Positions 26,273 through 36,641 of a DNA stretch of 64,000 nt are shown here, piece by piece (position 1 is the first letter of the stretch; every line of letters begins with the position of its first letter). The position numbers and the translations under genes were made by a program. The notes beneath the pieces were generated by a model, which was not told the origin of the DNA, searched no databases, and saw only the letters and a list, made by a program, of their open reading frames with translations. The DNA comes from Ga0077527 sp964486865 (GTDB taxonomy: Bacteria > Pseudomonadota > Gammaproteobacteria > Burkholderiales > SG8-41). Location of the stretch: positions 1-64,000 of the forward strand of contig CAZAOZ010000013.1 in assembly GCA_964486865.1 (NCBI GenBank), given 5' to 3'.

Positions 26273-28030
26273 CCTCGCCTTCGGCTCAAACGACTCCACC
26301 GTCAGCGGCTTGAGTTTCACCGGCTTGTAATCCAGCCGGTCGCCATCCTTGTACCAGAGCGTATGGCGCATCCATTGCGCGTCGTCACGCTTCGGATAAT
26401 CGCTGCGGTCGTGCGCGCCGCGCGACTCCTTGCGCGCTTCCGCTGAAATCATCGTCGCCACCGCGGTCTCGACCAGATTGTCCAGTTCCAGCGCCTCGAC
26501 GCGCGCAGTATTGAACACCTTGCTTTTGTCGGTAATGAAAGTGCGCGCCGCGCGCGCCACCACTTCCCTGATCTTGCGCACGCCCTCGGCCAAGCTGTCC
26601 GGAAACCGGAATACGCCACAATGCAGCTGCATCGTGCGCCGCAGTTCGGCGCCGACTTCACTGACGCTCTCGCCTGAACTCGCGCCGTTCAGCCGCGCCA
26701 GCCGCGCCAGTGTCGCCTCGCCGGCGTCCGCCGGCAGGTCTTTCTGGGTCAGCGTCTCGGACTGCAGGTCGCGGATCACCTGCTCGCCCGAGGATTTGCC
26801 GAACACCAGCAGGTCGAGCAATGAATTGGTGCCCAGCCGGTTGGCGCCGTGTACCGACACGCAGGCGCACTCGCCCGCCGCGTACAGCCCGCGCACGATC
26901 GCCTCGCCGCCGCGCCCGTCGGGCGCGACCACCTGGCCACCGACGTTGGTCGGGATGCCGCCCATCTGGTAATGGCAGGTCGGCACCACCGGGATCGGCT
27001 CCTTCACCGGATCGACGTTGGCGAATTTCTTGGCGATTTCGCGGATGCCCGGCAGCCGCTTGTCGATGACGTCGGCGCCAAGATGATCCAGCTTGAGCAG
27101 AATGTAATCGGCATCCTTGCCGCAGCCGCGGCCTTCCTTGATTTCAGTGGCCATTGCGCGCGCCACCACATCACGGCTCGCCAGATCCTTCACCGTCGGC
27201 GCGTAGCGCTCCATGAAGCGCTCGCCGTTCTTGTTGAGCAGAAAACCGCCCTCGCCGCGCACGCCCTCGGTAATCAGCACGCCGGCGCCAGCCACCCCCG
27301 TCGGATGAAACTGCCAGAACTCCATGTCCTGCAGCGGAATGCCGGCACGCGCCGCCATGCCCAGTCCGTCGCCGGTATTGATGAAGGCATTGGTACTCGC
27401 CGCGTAGATGCGCCCCGCCCCGCCAGTGGCCAGCAGCGTGGCCTTGGCCTGGAGGATCATCACTTCGCCGGTTTCCATTTCCAGCGCCACCACGCCGAGT
27501 ACATCGCCGTCGCGGTCGCGGATCAGATCCAGCGCCATCCATTCAATGAAAAACTGCGTGTGGGCGCGCACGTTGCGCTGGTAGAGCGTGTGCAGCATGG
27601 CGTGACCGGTGCGGTCAGCCGCGGCACAGGCGCGCTTGACCGGGCGCTCGCCGTAATTGCTGGTGTGGCCGCCGAACGGCCGCTGGTAAATCTTGCCGTT
27701 GTCGAGGCGGTCAAAGGGCATGCCGAAGTGCTCCAGCTCTATGACCACTTCATTGGCCTTGCGGCACATGAATTCGATGGCGTCCTGATCGCCCAGGTAG
27801 TCCGAACCCTTGACGGTGTCGTACATGTGCCAGTGCCAGTTGTCCGGCTCGTCGTTGCCGAGCGAGGCGGACACGCCGCCCTGCGCCGCCACCGTATGCG
27901 AGCGCGTCGGAAATACTTTCGAGAGCACGGCCACGCGGAGATTGGCCTCGGCCAATTGCAGCGCCGCGCGCAGGCCCGATCCGCCCGCACCCACGACCAC
28001 CGCATCAAACTGTCTTCTTGTTATCGCCAT
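26264..28030 (-). CDS. sdhA: Succinate dehydrogenase flavoprotein subunit
   Basis: A 588-residue flavoprotein oxidising succinate to fumarate. It has the N-terminal FAD-binding GAGGSGLRAALQLA, the FAD-linking histidine H45 in RSHTVAAQGG, the active-site HPTGVAGAGVLITEG stretch and the C-terminal RKESRGAHDRSDYP. ATG 28030 gives the standard N terminus and lies eight bases after sdhD; the longer upstream reading is rejected because it would extend into sdhD. Confidence 0.97.
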   Translation of the reverse strand: MAITRRQFDAVVVGAGGSGLRAALQLAEANLRVAVLSKVFPTRSHTVAAQGGVSASLGNDEPDNWHWHMYDTVKGSDYLGDQDAIEFMCRKANEVVIELEHFGMPFDRLDNGKIYQRPFGGHTSNYGERPVKRACAAADRTGHAMLHTLYQRNVRAHTQFFIEWMALDLIRDRDGDVLGVVALEMETGEVMILQAKATLLATGGAGRIYAASTNAFINTGDGLGMAARAGIPLQDMEFWQFHPTGVAGAGVLITEGVRGEGGFLLNKNGERFMERYAPTVKDLASRDVVARAMATEIKEGRGCGKDADYILLKLDHLGADVIDKRLPGIREIAKKFANVDPVKEPIPVVPTCHYQMGGIPTNVGGQVVAPDGRGGEAIVRGLYAAGECACVSVHGANRLGTNSLLDLLVFGKSSGEQVIRDLQSETLTQKDLPADAGEATLARLARLNGASSGESVSEVGAELRRTMQLHCGVFRFPDSLAEGVRKIREVVARAARTFITDKSKVFNTARVEALELDNLVETAVATMISAEARKESRGAHDRSDYPKRDDAQWMRHTLWYKDGDRLDYKPVKLKPLTVESFEPKARVY

Positions 28031-28037
28031 TTTTTGC

Positions 28038-28385
28038 TTATCTGCCCCACAGAATCTGCACGGCCCACGCGCCATAGGCGACCAGGGCGAGGATCAGCAC
28101 CACATACAGCGTCAGCCGGATGCCGGTGTCCTTGATGTAATCCATGAAAATGTTGCGCACGCCGACCCAGCAGTGATACAGCAACGCCAGCATGAACAGC
28201 ACCGAGGCATAGCGCATCAGCGGCATCTGCCACAGCGACTTCCACGTGAAGTAGTCGAACTTGGGCAGCATCACCAGCGCCAGGATCACCAGCAGCGTGT
28301 ACGCCAGCATGATCACCGCGGTGATGCGCTGCGCCAGCCAGTCGCGCAGGCCGTAGTGGGCGCCCGTCACTTCGCGTCTCACCAT
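28038..28385 (-). CDS. sdhD: Succinate dehydrogenase membrane anchor subunit
   Basis: A 115-residue integral membrane subunit with three helices (about 16-37, 56-78, 88-110). It has the ALLYHCWVGVRNIFMDYI segment, whose His is the likely heme b ligand and whose Asp-Tyr lies near the quinone site. Its start overlaps the sdhC end by seven bases, so translation is coupled. Confidence 0.94.
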   Translation of the reverse strand: MVRREVTGAHYGLRDWLAQRITAVIMLAYTLLVILALVMLPKFDYFTWKSLWQMPLMRYASVLFMLALLYHCWVGVRNIFMDYIKDTGIRLTLYVVLILALVAYGAWAVQILWGR

Positions 28386-28765
28386 AACCGCACTCCGATG
28401 AGCAGTGTCAGCGCGATACCCAGCACCAGCACGATGATACTGGTCAGGCGCGAAGCCTCCAGACTGATGCCGATGTGCAGGTCAAGAAACAGGTGGCGCA
28501 GCCCGGCGAACAGGTGATGCAGGTATCCCCACAGCAGGCCGAGCAGGATCAGCTTCACCAGCGGACGCCGCACGATGTCCTGGAATTCCATGTAGGTCAT
28601 CCCGGACTGCAGGCTCAGCTGGAACAGATACAGCAGCAGCGGGATCAGCAGGAACAGCACTGCGCCGCTGACGCGATGCATGATGGAAATGATGCCGGCC
28701 ACCGGCAACCGGATCTGCAGCAGATTGAGATGCTTGGGTCTTTTTCGGGCCACTATCGACGACAC
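28379..28765 (-). CDS. sdhC: Succinate dehydrogenase cytochrome b556 subunit
   Basis: A 128-residue membrane subunit with three helices, the SdhC family signature RPKHLNL near the N terminus, ISIMHRVSGAVLF (quinone/heme region) and LHHLFAGLRHLFLD with the heme-ligand histidine. It starts with GTG, supported by AAGGAG five bases upstream, and is first in the sdhCDAB-sdhE block. Confidence 0.95.
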   Translation of the reverse strand: MSSIVARKRPKHLNLLQIRLPVAGIISIMHRVSGAVLFLLIPLLLYLFQLSLQSGMTYMEFQDIVRRPLVKLILLGLLWGYLHHLFAGLRHLFLDLHIGISLEASRLTSIIVLVLGIALTLLIGVRLW

Positions 28766-29326
28766 GCGTGCTCCTTGTGACGAAGTTCGGTCTTGTTCAG
28801 CGCTGTCCGGACCAATCCCGGAACAGCCCGCTGCCGGATCGCTCGTTGTCCATCTGCAGGATGAAAATACTGCGCCGCAGGCATTGCTGTCAGTTGAGAG
28901 TTTTTAGCACAAGCAAAGCGGGATCAGAATCGCGAATAAGCGCATGAAATACTACCAGCTTTCGCCATGCGACGGAACGCAGAACAGCTATCGGGAACAG
29001 CAAAAACTGTTCATGCGAGCATGCATTGTTGACGCGCGCGTAAAGCGCGAAGGCAATTGATTCCACATGCCGTTGCATCATCCTGCCTTGCGAAAGGCAA
29101 CAGGTTTTTGTGCAACTTCATGACGCCATGGCAGCGCCGTACCGTCAGAACAGCATGCCTTCATGACAAAAGCATGGTGCCGCATCCGCTAACCGGTTTT
29201 GTTGACCGTAATTCACTGCGTTCGCTATCATTCAAGGCTTGGCAAAACGCGATTACAACGAGTTCTTTCCTGCCCGGCACTATCGCCGCCTTCTCAAAAA
29301 AATCCAGTAAATTCAGGAGCTTCCAG
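28766..29326. other. Divergent intergenic region between sdhC and mdh
   Basis: About 560 bases without a supportable gene. It must hold the promoters for the sdh block (minus) and mdh (plus). A sigma-70-like promoter for mdh is visible at 29202-29231. A short hairpin (TGCCTT-GCGA-AAGGCA, 29084-29099) followed by a T-run lies in the middle. I see no convincing sdh promoter and no recognised operator. Confidence 0.6.
29202..29231 (+). promoter_or_regulatory. Sigma-70-like promoter upstream of mdh
   Basis: TTGACC (-35, five of six) and TATCAT (-10, five of six) with an 18-base spacer, about 96 bases before the mdh start codon. Confidence 0.5.
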
Positions 29327-30316
29327 ATGAAACGACCCATGCGCGTGGCGGTAACCGGCGCTGCCGGCCAGATTGGCTACAGCCTGCTGTTTCGCATTGC
29401 CAGCGGCGAAATGCTCGGCAAGGACCAGCCGGTGATCCTCCAATTGCTGGAAATCCCGGATGAACGCGCCCAAAAAGCGCTGAAGGGCGTGATGATGGAA
29501 CTCGATGACTGCGCCTTCCCGCTGTTGCAGGGCATGGTGCCGGCCTCCGACCCGATGATCGCCTTCGCCGACGCCGACGTCGCACTGCTGGTCGGCGCCC
29601 GCCCCCGCGGCCCCGGCATGGAACGCAAGGATCTGCTCGAAGCCAACGGCAAGATTTTCGCGCCGCAGGGCAAGGCACTCTCCGAAGTCGCCAAACGCAA
29701 CGTCAAGGTACTGGTGGTCGGCAACCCGGCCAACACCAACTGCCTGATCGCCATGAACAACGCGCCCAAACTGAAACCGGCGAATTTTTCGGCCATGATG
29801 CGCCTGGATCACAACCGCGCGCTGACCCAGGTCGCGCAGAAAATCGGCAAGCCGGTCACCGACATCAAGAAACTGACGGTGTGGGGCAACCACTCCGCCA
29901 CGCAGTACCCGGATCTGTTCCAGGCCACGGCGGGCGGCAAGAAAATCTGGCCGATGATCAACGATCAGGCGTGGCTGGAAAACAATTTCATTCCCACCAT
30001 CCAGAAACGCGGCGCGGCAATCATCGACGCCCGCGGCCTGTCCTCGGCCGCCAGCGCGGCCAATGCCGCCATCGACCACATTCGCGACTGGGTCAAGGGC
30101 ACCAAGGCCGGCACCTGGGTCAGCATGGGCATCCCGTCCGACGGCAGCTACGGCATTCCGGCGGGCATGATTTACGGCTTCCCCGTGACCTGCAAGGACG
30201 GCAAATACAAAATCGTCAAAGGCCTGGATCAGAGCGAATTCAGCAAGGCGCGCATGCAGGCCACGCTGAAGGAACTGCAGGAAGAACGCGACTCCGTCCT
30301 CGGATTGCTCGGCTGA
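29327..30316 (+). CDS. mdh: Malate dehydrogenase
   Basis: A 329-residue NAD-dependent malate dehydrogenase of the cytosolic-type (MDH type 2) group. NAD-binding GAAGQIGYS (11-19), substrate-loop arginines in GARPRGPGMERKDLL (about 90-104), the N in GNPANTN and catalytic H189 in WGNHSATQYPD are visible. CAGGAG at 29314-29319 supports ATG 29327; an upstream open frame lacks homology. A strong terminator follows at 30337-30379, yet prpC lies only 75 bases downstream. Confidence 0.96.
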   Translation: MKRPMRVAVTGAAGQIGYSLLFRIASGEMLGKDQPVILQLLEIPDERAQKALKGVMMELDDCAFPLLQGMVPASDPMIAFADADVALLVGARPRGPGMERKDLLEANGKIFAPQGKALSEVAKRNVKVLVVGNPANTNCLIAMNNAPKLKPANFSAMMRLDHNRALTQVAQKIGKPVTDIKKLTVWGNHSATQYPDLFQATAGGKKIWPMINDQAWLENNFIPTIQKRGAAIIDARGLSSAASAANAAIDHIRDWVKGTKAGTWVSMGIPSDGSYGIPAGMIYGFPVTCKDGKYKIVKGLDQSEFSKARMQATLKELQEERDSVLGLLG

Positions 30317-30336
30317 TCAGGCGCGCATGCCAAAAA

Positions 30337-30379
30337 CAAAGCGGACACTGCAGCAACGCAGCGTCCGCTTTTTTATTTT
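30337..30379 (+). terminator. Terminator between mdh and prpC
   Basis: AAGCGGAC-A-CTGC pairs with GCAG-C-GTCCGCTT around a short loop and is followed by a T-rich tract. The hairpin ends just before the prpC ribosome binding site, so it could attenuate readthrough into prpC. Confidence 0.85.
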
Positions 30380-30391
30380 GAAGGACTTCCC

Positions 30392-31549
30392 ATGAACAAC
30401 AAATCCGATCCCGCCGGCTTCAAACCGAAAAAATCCGTGGCCCTGTCGGGTGTGCCTGCAGGCAGCACTGCCCTGTGCACGGTCGGCCGCAGCGGCAATG
30501 ATCTCGCCTACCGCGGCTACGACATTCTCGACATCGCCGAAACCTGCGAATTCGAGGAAATCGCCTTCCTGCTGGTGCATGGCAAACTGCCCAACGCTGC
30601 GGAACTGCGCGCCTACAAAACAAAACTCCAGTCGCTGCGCGGCCTGCCGGCCGTGGTGCGCAACGTGCTCGAGCAACTGCCGGCCGCGGCGCATCCGATG
30701 GACGTCATGCGCACCGGCTGCTCCGCACTGGGCGCAGTACTGCCTGAACGCGAAGACCACAACCTGCCCGGCGCGCGCGACATCGCCGACCGGCTGATGG
30801 CTTCCTTCGGCTCGATGCTGCTCTATTGGTACCACTACAGCCACAACGGCCGCCGCATCGACATCGAGACCGACGATGACTCCATCGGCGGGCATTTTCT
30901 GCGCCTGCTGCACGGCAAGCCCGCGCCGGCACTGTGGGTGCGCGCCATGCACACCTCGCTGATCCTCTACGCCGAGCATGAATTCAATGCTTCCACGTTC
31001 GCCGCGCGCGTGGTGGCCGGCACCGGTTCCGACATCTACTCCGCCATCACCGGCGGCATCGGCGCGCTGCGCGGCCCCAAACACGGCGGCGCCAACGAAG
31101 TCGGCTTCGAAGTCATGAACCGCTACCAGACGCCGGACGAGGCCGAGAGCGACATCGTCACCCGCATCGCCAACAAGGAAGTTGTCATCGGTTTCGGACA
31201 CCCGGTCTATACCATCGCCGATCCGCGCAACCAGGTGATCAAGGGAGTAGCGCGCGAACTGTCGAAAACCGCCGGCGACCTGAAAATGTTCGACATCGCC
31301 GACCGCATCGAGGCGGTGATGATGCGCGAAAAAAAAATGTTCGCGAACCTCGACTGGTTCTCCGCGGTGTCGTACCACCGCATGGGCGTGCCGACCGCGA
31401 TGTTCACGCCGCTGTTCATCATCTCGCGCACCAGCGGCTGGTCGGCCCACGTCATCGAGCAGCGTATCGACAACAAGATCATCCGCCCCACCGCCGTCTA
31501 TACCGGGCCGGAGGGGCGCAGTTTTGTGCCATTGAAGGACAGGAAGTAA
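30392..31549 (+). CDS. prpC: 2-methylcitrate synthase
   Basis: A 385-residue short-type citrate synthase condensing propionyl-CoA and oxaloacetate. Conserved GYDILDIAE near the N terminus, LYAEHEFNASTFAARV, GPKHGGANE and GFGHPVYTIADPRN carry the catalytic His residues. The compact length and the neighbour prpD separate it from the full-length gltA product. AAGGA precedes the ATG. The stop codon lies within a heptad repeat that fills the gap to prpD. Confidence 0.93.
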   Translation: MNNKSDPAGFKPKKSVALSGVPAGSTALCTVGRSGNDLAYRGYDILDIAETCEFEEIAFLLVHGKLPNAAELRAYKTKLQSLRGLPAVVRNVLEQLPAAAHPMDVMRTGCSALGAVLPEREDHNLPGARDIADRLMASFGSMLLYWYHYSHNGRRIDIETDDDSIGGHFLRLLHGKPAPALWVRAMHTSLILYAEHEFNASTFAARVVAGTGSDIYSAITGGIGALRGPKHGGANEVGFEVMNRYQTPDEAESDIVTRIANKEVVIGFGHPVYTIADPRNQVIKGVARELSKTAGDLKMFDIADRIEAVMMREKKMFANLDWFSAVSYHRMGVPTAMFTPLFIISRTSGWSAHVIEQRIDNKIIRPTAVYTGPEGRSFVPLKDRK

Positions 31550-31656
31550 GCGGTAAGCAGTGAGCCGGAACTTCCGGAAACCAGCAAGTCCCGCTCACTG
31601 CTTACCGCTTACCGCTTACCAATCACCACTCACCAAACACCAACCACACCCCCAAA
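31546..31656. repeat. Heptad repeat with inverted arms between prpC and prpD
   Basis: TAAGCGG/TAAGCAG/TGAGCCG units starting in the prpC stop codon are followed by the inverted run CACTGCTTACCGCTTACCGC and then by ATCACCA/CTCACCA-type units. The units are shared with the lpdA-sucB repeat 12 kb away. Confidence 0.87.
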
Positions 31657-31659
31657 CCC

Positions 31660-33102
31660 ATGAGCAGCCACATTTCCAACATCCGCCCCAAACCCGACGC
31701 CGTCATCGCCGACATTGCCGATTACGCCAACAAAGCAAAGATCACCAGCGCCGAGGCTTACAACACGGCGCGGCTGTGCCTGATGGACACGCTGGGCTGC
31801 GGCTTCGAGGCGCTGTCCTACCCGGCCTGCACCAAGCTGATGGGGCCGGTGGTGCCGGGGGCGAGCATGGTCAACGGTGCGAAGGTGCCGGGCACTTCGT
31901 TCCAGCTCGACCCGGTGATGGCCGCCTTCAACATCGGCTGCATGATCCGCTGGCTCGACTTCAACGACACCTGGCTGGCCGCGGAATGGGGTCACCCTTC
32001 CGACAATCTCGGCGGCATCCTCGCCATGGCCGACTACCTGTCGCGCCAGGCGATCGCCGCCGGCAAAAAGCCGCTCACCATGCGCGACGTGCTGACGGCC
32101 ATGATCAAGGCGCATGAAATCCAGGGCGTCATTGCACTGGAAAACAGTTTCAACCGCGTCGGCCTGGATCACGTGCTGCTGGTCAAGGTCGCCTCCACCG
32201 CCGTGGTATCCGGCCTGTTGGGCCTCACCCGTGACGAAACCATCAATGCGGTGTCGAATGCATGGATCGACGGCCAGTCGCTGCGCACTTACCGCCACGC
32301 GCCCAATACCGGCTCGCGCAAATCGTGGGCCGCGGGCGACGCCACCAGCCGCGCGGTGCGCCTGGCGCTGATGGCGGCCAAGGGCGAGATGGGCTATCCC
32401 TCGGGCCTCACCGCCAGGGGCTGGGGCTTCTACGACGTGCTGTTCAAGGGCAAACCCTTCAAATTCACGCGCAACTACGGCTCGTACGTGATGGAAAACG
32501 TGCTGTTCAAGATTTCCTTCCCGGCAGAGTTCCACGCCCAGACCGCGGTGGAATGCGCAGTGCAACTGCATCCGCAGGTGAAGAACCGCCTCGCCGACAT
32601 CAAAAAAATCGTCATCACCACCCACGAATCGGCGATCCGCATCATCGACAAGAAGGGCCCGCTCAACAATCCGGCCGACCGCGATCACTGCATCCAGTAC
32701 ATGGCCGCCATCGGCCTGATCAAGGGCAATCTGACGGCCGCCGATTACGAGGACGAGGTCGCGCGCGATCCGCGCGTCGATCAGTTGCGCGACAAAATGG
32801 TCTGCGTGGAGAACAAAGCGTGGAGCCGCGACTATCTGGATCCCAAAAAACGCTCGATCGCCAATGCCATCCAGGTGTTTTTCAAGGACGGCAGCAAAAC
32901 AACCAATATCACGGTCGAATATCCCGTGGGACATCGCCGCCGCCGCAAGGAAGGCGTACCGCTGCTCGAAGCGAAATTCCGCACCAATCTCGCCCGCCGT
33001 TTCCCGGAAAAACAACGCGCCGCGATTGCTGCGTTGTGCGCCGATCAGTCCAGGCTCGAGGCCACGCCGGTGCATGAGTTTGTCGATTTGTGCGTCATTT
33101 GA
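31660..33102 (+). CDS. prpD: 2-methylcitrate dehydratase
   Basis: A 480-residue MmgE/PrpD-family protein. SYPACTKLMGPVVPG, FNIGCMIRWLDFNDTWLA and the EWGHPSDNLGGILA segment are diagnostic of PrpD, which converts 2-methylcitrate to 2-methyl-cis-aconitate (and weakly acts on citrate). With PrpC it supplies the substrate that an aconitase must hydrate; two AcnA-type aconitases follow downstream. prpB is not in the window. The leader is repeat DNA with no strong ribosome binding site. Confidence 0.93.
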   Translation: MSSHISNIRPKPDAVIADIADYANKAKITSAEAYNTARLCLMDTLGCGFEALSYPACTKLMGPVVPGASMVNGAKVPGTSFQLDPVMAAFNIGCMIRWLDFNDTWLAAEWGHPSDNLGGILAMADYLSRQAIAAGKKPLTMRDVLTAMIKAHEIQGVIALENSFNRVGLDHVLLVKVASTAVVSGLLGLTRDETINAVSNAWIDGQSLRTYRHAPNTGSRKSWAAGDATSRAVRLALMAAKGEMGYPSGLTARGWGFYDVLFKGKPFKFTRNYGSYVMENVLFKISFPAEFHAQTAVECAVQLHPQVKNRLADIKKIVITTHESAIRIIDKKGPLNNPADRDHCIQYMAAIGLIKGNLTAADYEDEVARDPRVDQLRDKMVCVENKAWSRDYLDPKKRSIANAIQVFFKDGSKTTNITVEYPVGHRRRRKEGVPLLEAKFRTNLARRFPEKQRAAIAALCADQSRLEATPVHEFVDLCVI

Positions 33103-33129
33103 GCATCGCCGTAACCGTCTAATACATCA

Positions 33130-33150
33130 TAACTTGTTGATTTTTTTAAT
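33130..33150 (+). repeat. T-rich element immediately before the thioredoxin-like gene
   Basis: Begins TAACTTGTTGATTTTTTT, a variant of the recurring TAACTCATTGTTTTTATT element. It ends five bases before the ATG and occupies the place where a Shine-Dalgarno sequence would be expected. Confidence 0.5.
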
Positions 33151-33154
33151 AAAA

Positions 33155-33685
33155 ATGAAGGCTGCCCTGCGCTGCCTGCTGCTCGCCGCCGCGTTCGCCA
33201 TGGCGCTGCCGGCGTCCGCCGCATCCACGCGCGATGCCATGACGCATTTTTTCGACGCCAACACCGGCGACCTGCAGGCCGAACTGGCCGACGCCAGGGC
33301 AGCAGGCAAGAAGGCCATCCTGCTGATGTACGAGCAGGAAGGTTGTCCGGCTTGCATTTACATGAAACAAAACGTGCTGAACCGCATTGACGTGCAGGAT
33401 ATCTACCGCAAGCACTTCATCAGTTTCACCATCGATTTGTTCGGTGCTGTGCCGCTGAAGGATTTCAGGGGCCGCGACATCACCGAAAAAGCTTTTGCGG
33501 ATGCAGCCAAAGTACGCGCAACGCCGACCTTCGCTTTCCACGATATGAGCGGAGCCGAAGTGGTGCGCATCACCGGCGCGGTGCGCGATGTCGAAGAATT
33601 CAAACTGCTGGCGGAATTTGTCGCCAGCGGCGCCTACAAGAACCGCCAGTTCGCCGAATATAAGCAATCTCAGATAAAAAAATAG
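33155..33685 (+). CDS. Periplasmic thioredoxin-fold protein (SoxW-like)
   Basis: A 176-residue secreted protein: signal peptide (about 1-22, ending ALPASAA) and a thioredoxin-like domain with redox pair C64/C67 in EGCPACIYMK and cis-proline P124 in RATPTF. It resembles thioredoxin_7/SoxW proteins that keep periplasmic thiols reduced. ATG 33155 gives the signal peptide; it lacks a Shine-Dalgarno and is preceded by a T-rich element. It sits between prpD and the aconitases, where its role is not evident. Confidence 0.82.
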   Translation: MKAALRCLLLAAAFAMALPASAASTRDAMTHFFDANTGDLQAELADARAAGKKAILLMYEQEGCPACIYMKQNVLNRIDVQDIYRKHFISFTIDLFGAVPLKDFRGRDITEKAFADAAKVRATPTFAFHDMSGAEVVRITGAVRDVEEFKLLAEFVASGAYKNRQFAEYKQSQIKK

Positions 33686-33789
33686 CGTTTAAACTCGCTG
33701 TTTCCAAGCTTGAGCCTTTACCGAATACCCTACACTGCATCGCCCTATCACCCCCACCTGTCATCACTGCAATCAGCAAGGACCACATC

Positions 33790-36477
<2,688 letters not shown>

Positions 36478-36480
36478 CAA

Positions 36481-36586
36481 CTCCCTCATCCCCACCCTTC
36501 TGCTCCGCTTCCAGTGTTCCCTGGTCCCGGAGGGAGAAGGGCTTCTCTTCCCTCTCCCTCCGGGAGAAGGACCGAGGGTGAGGGAA
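36481..36586. repeat. CCCTCTCCC-family inverted repeat between the two aconitase genes
   Basis: Starts CTCCCTCATCCCCACCCTTC and ends with a GGGAGAAGGACCGAGGGTG-type arm that is its approximate complement, with internal GGAGGGAGAAGG/CCTCTCCCTCC pairing. It begins three bases after the copy 1 stop codon. Related elements lie at 43673-43795 and 48015-48195. Confidence 0.8.
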
Positions 36587-36641
36587 ATGCCGCAATCAGG
36601 ACAATCCATCGTCAACAGTTATTCAGAATTCGGAGTCCACC

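Noticed and set aside
28475..28907. Plus-strand open frames opposite sdhC and in its leader
   Set aside because: Gln/Arg-rich shadows of a transmembrane protein gene; no ribosome binding site or similarity.
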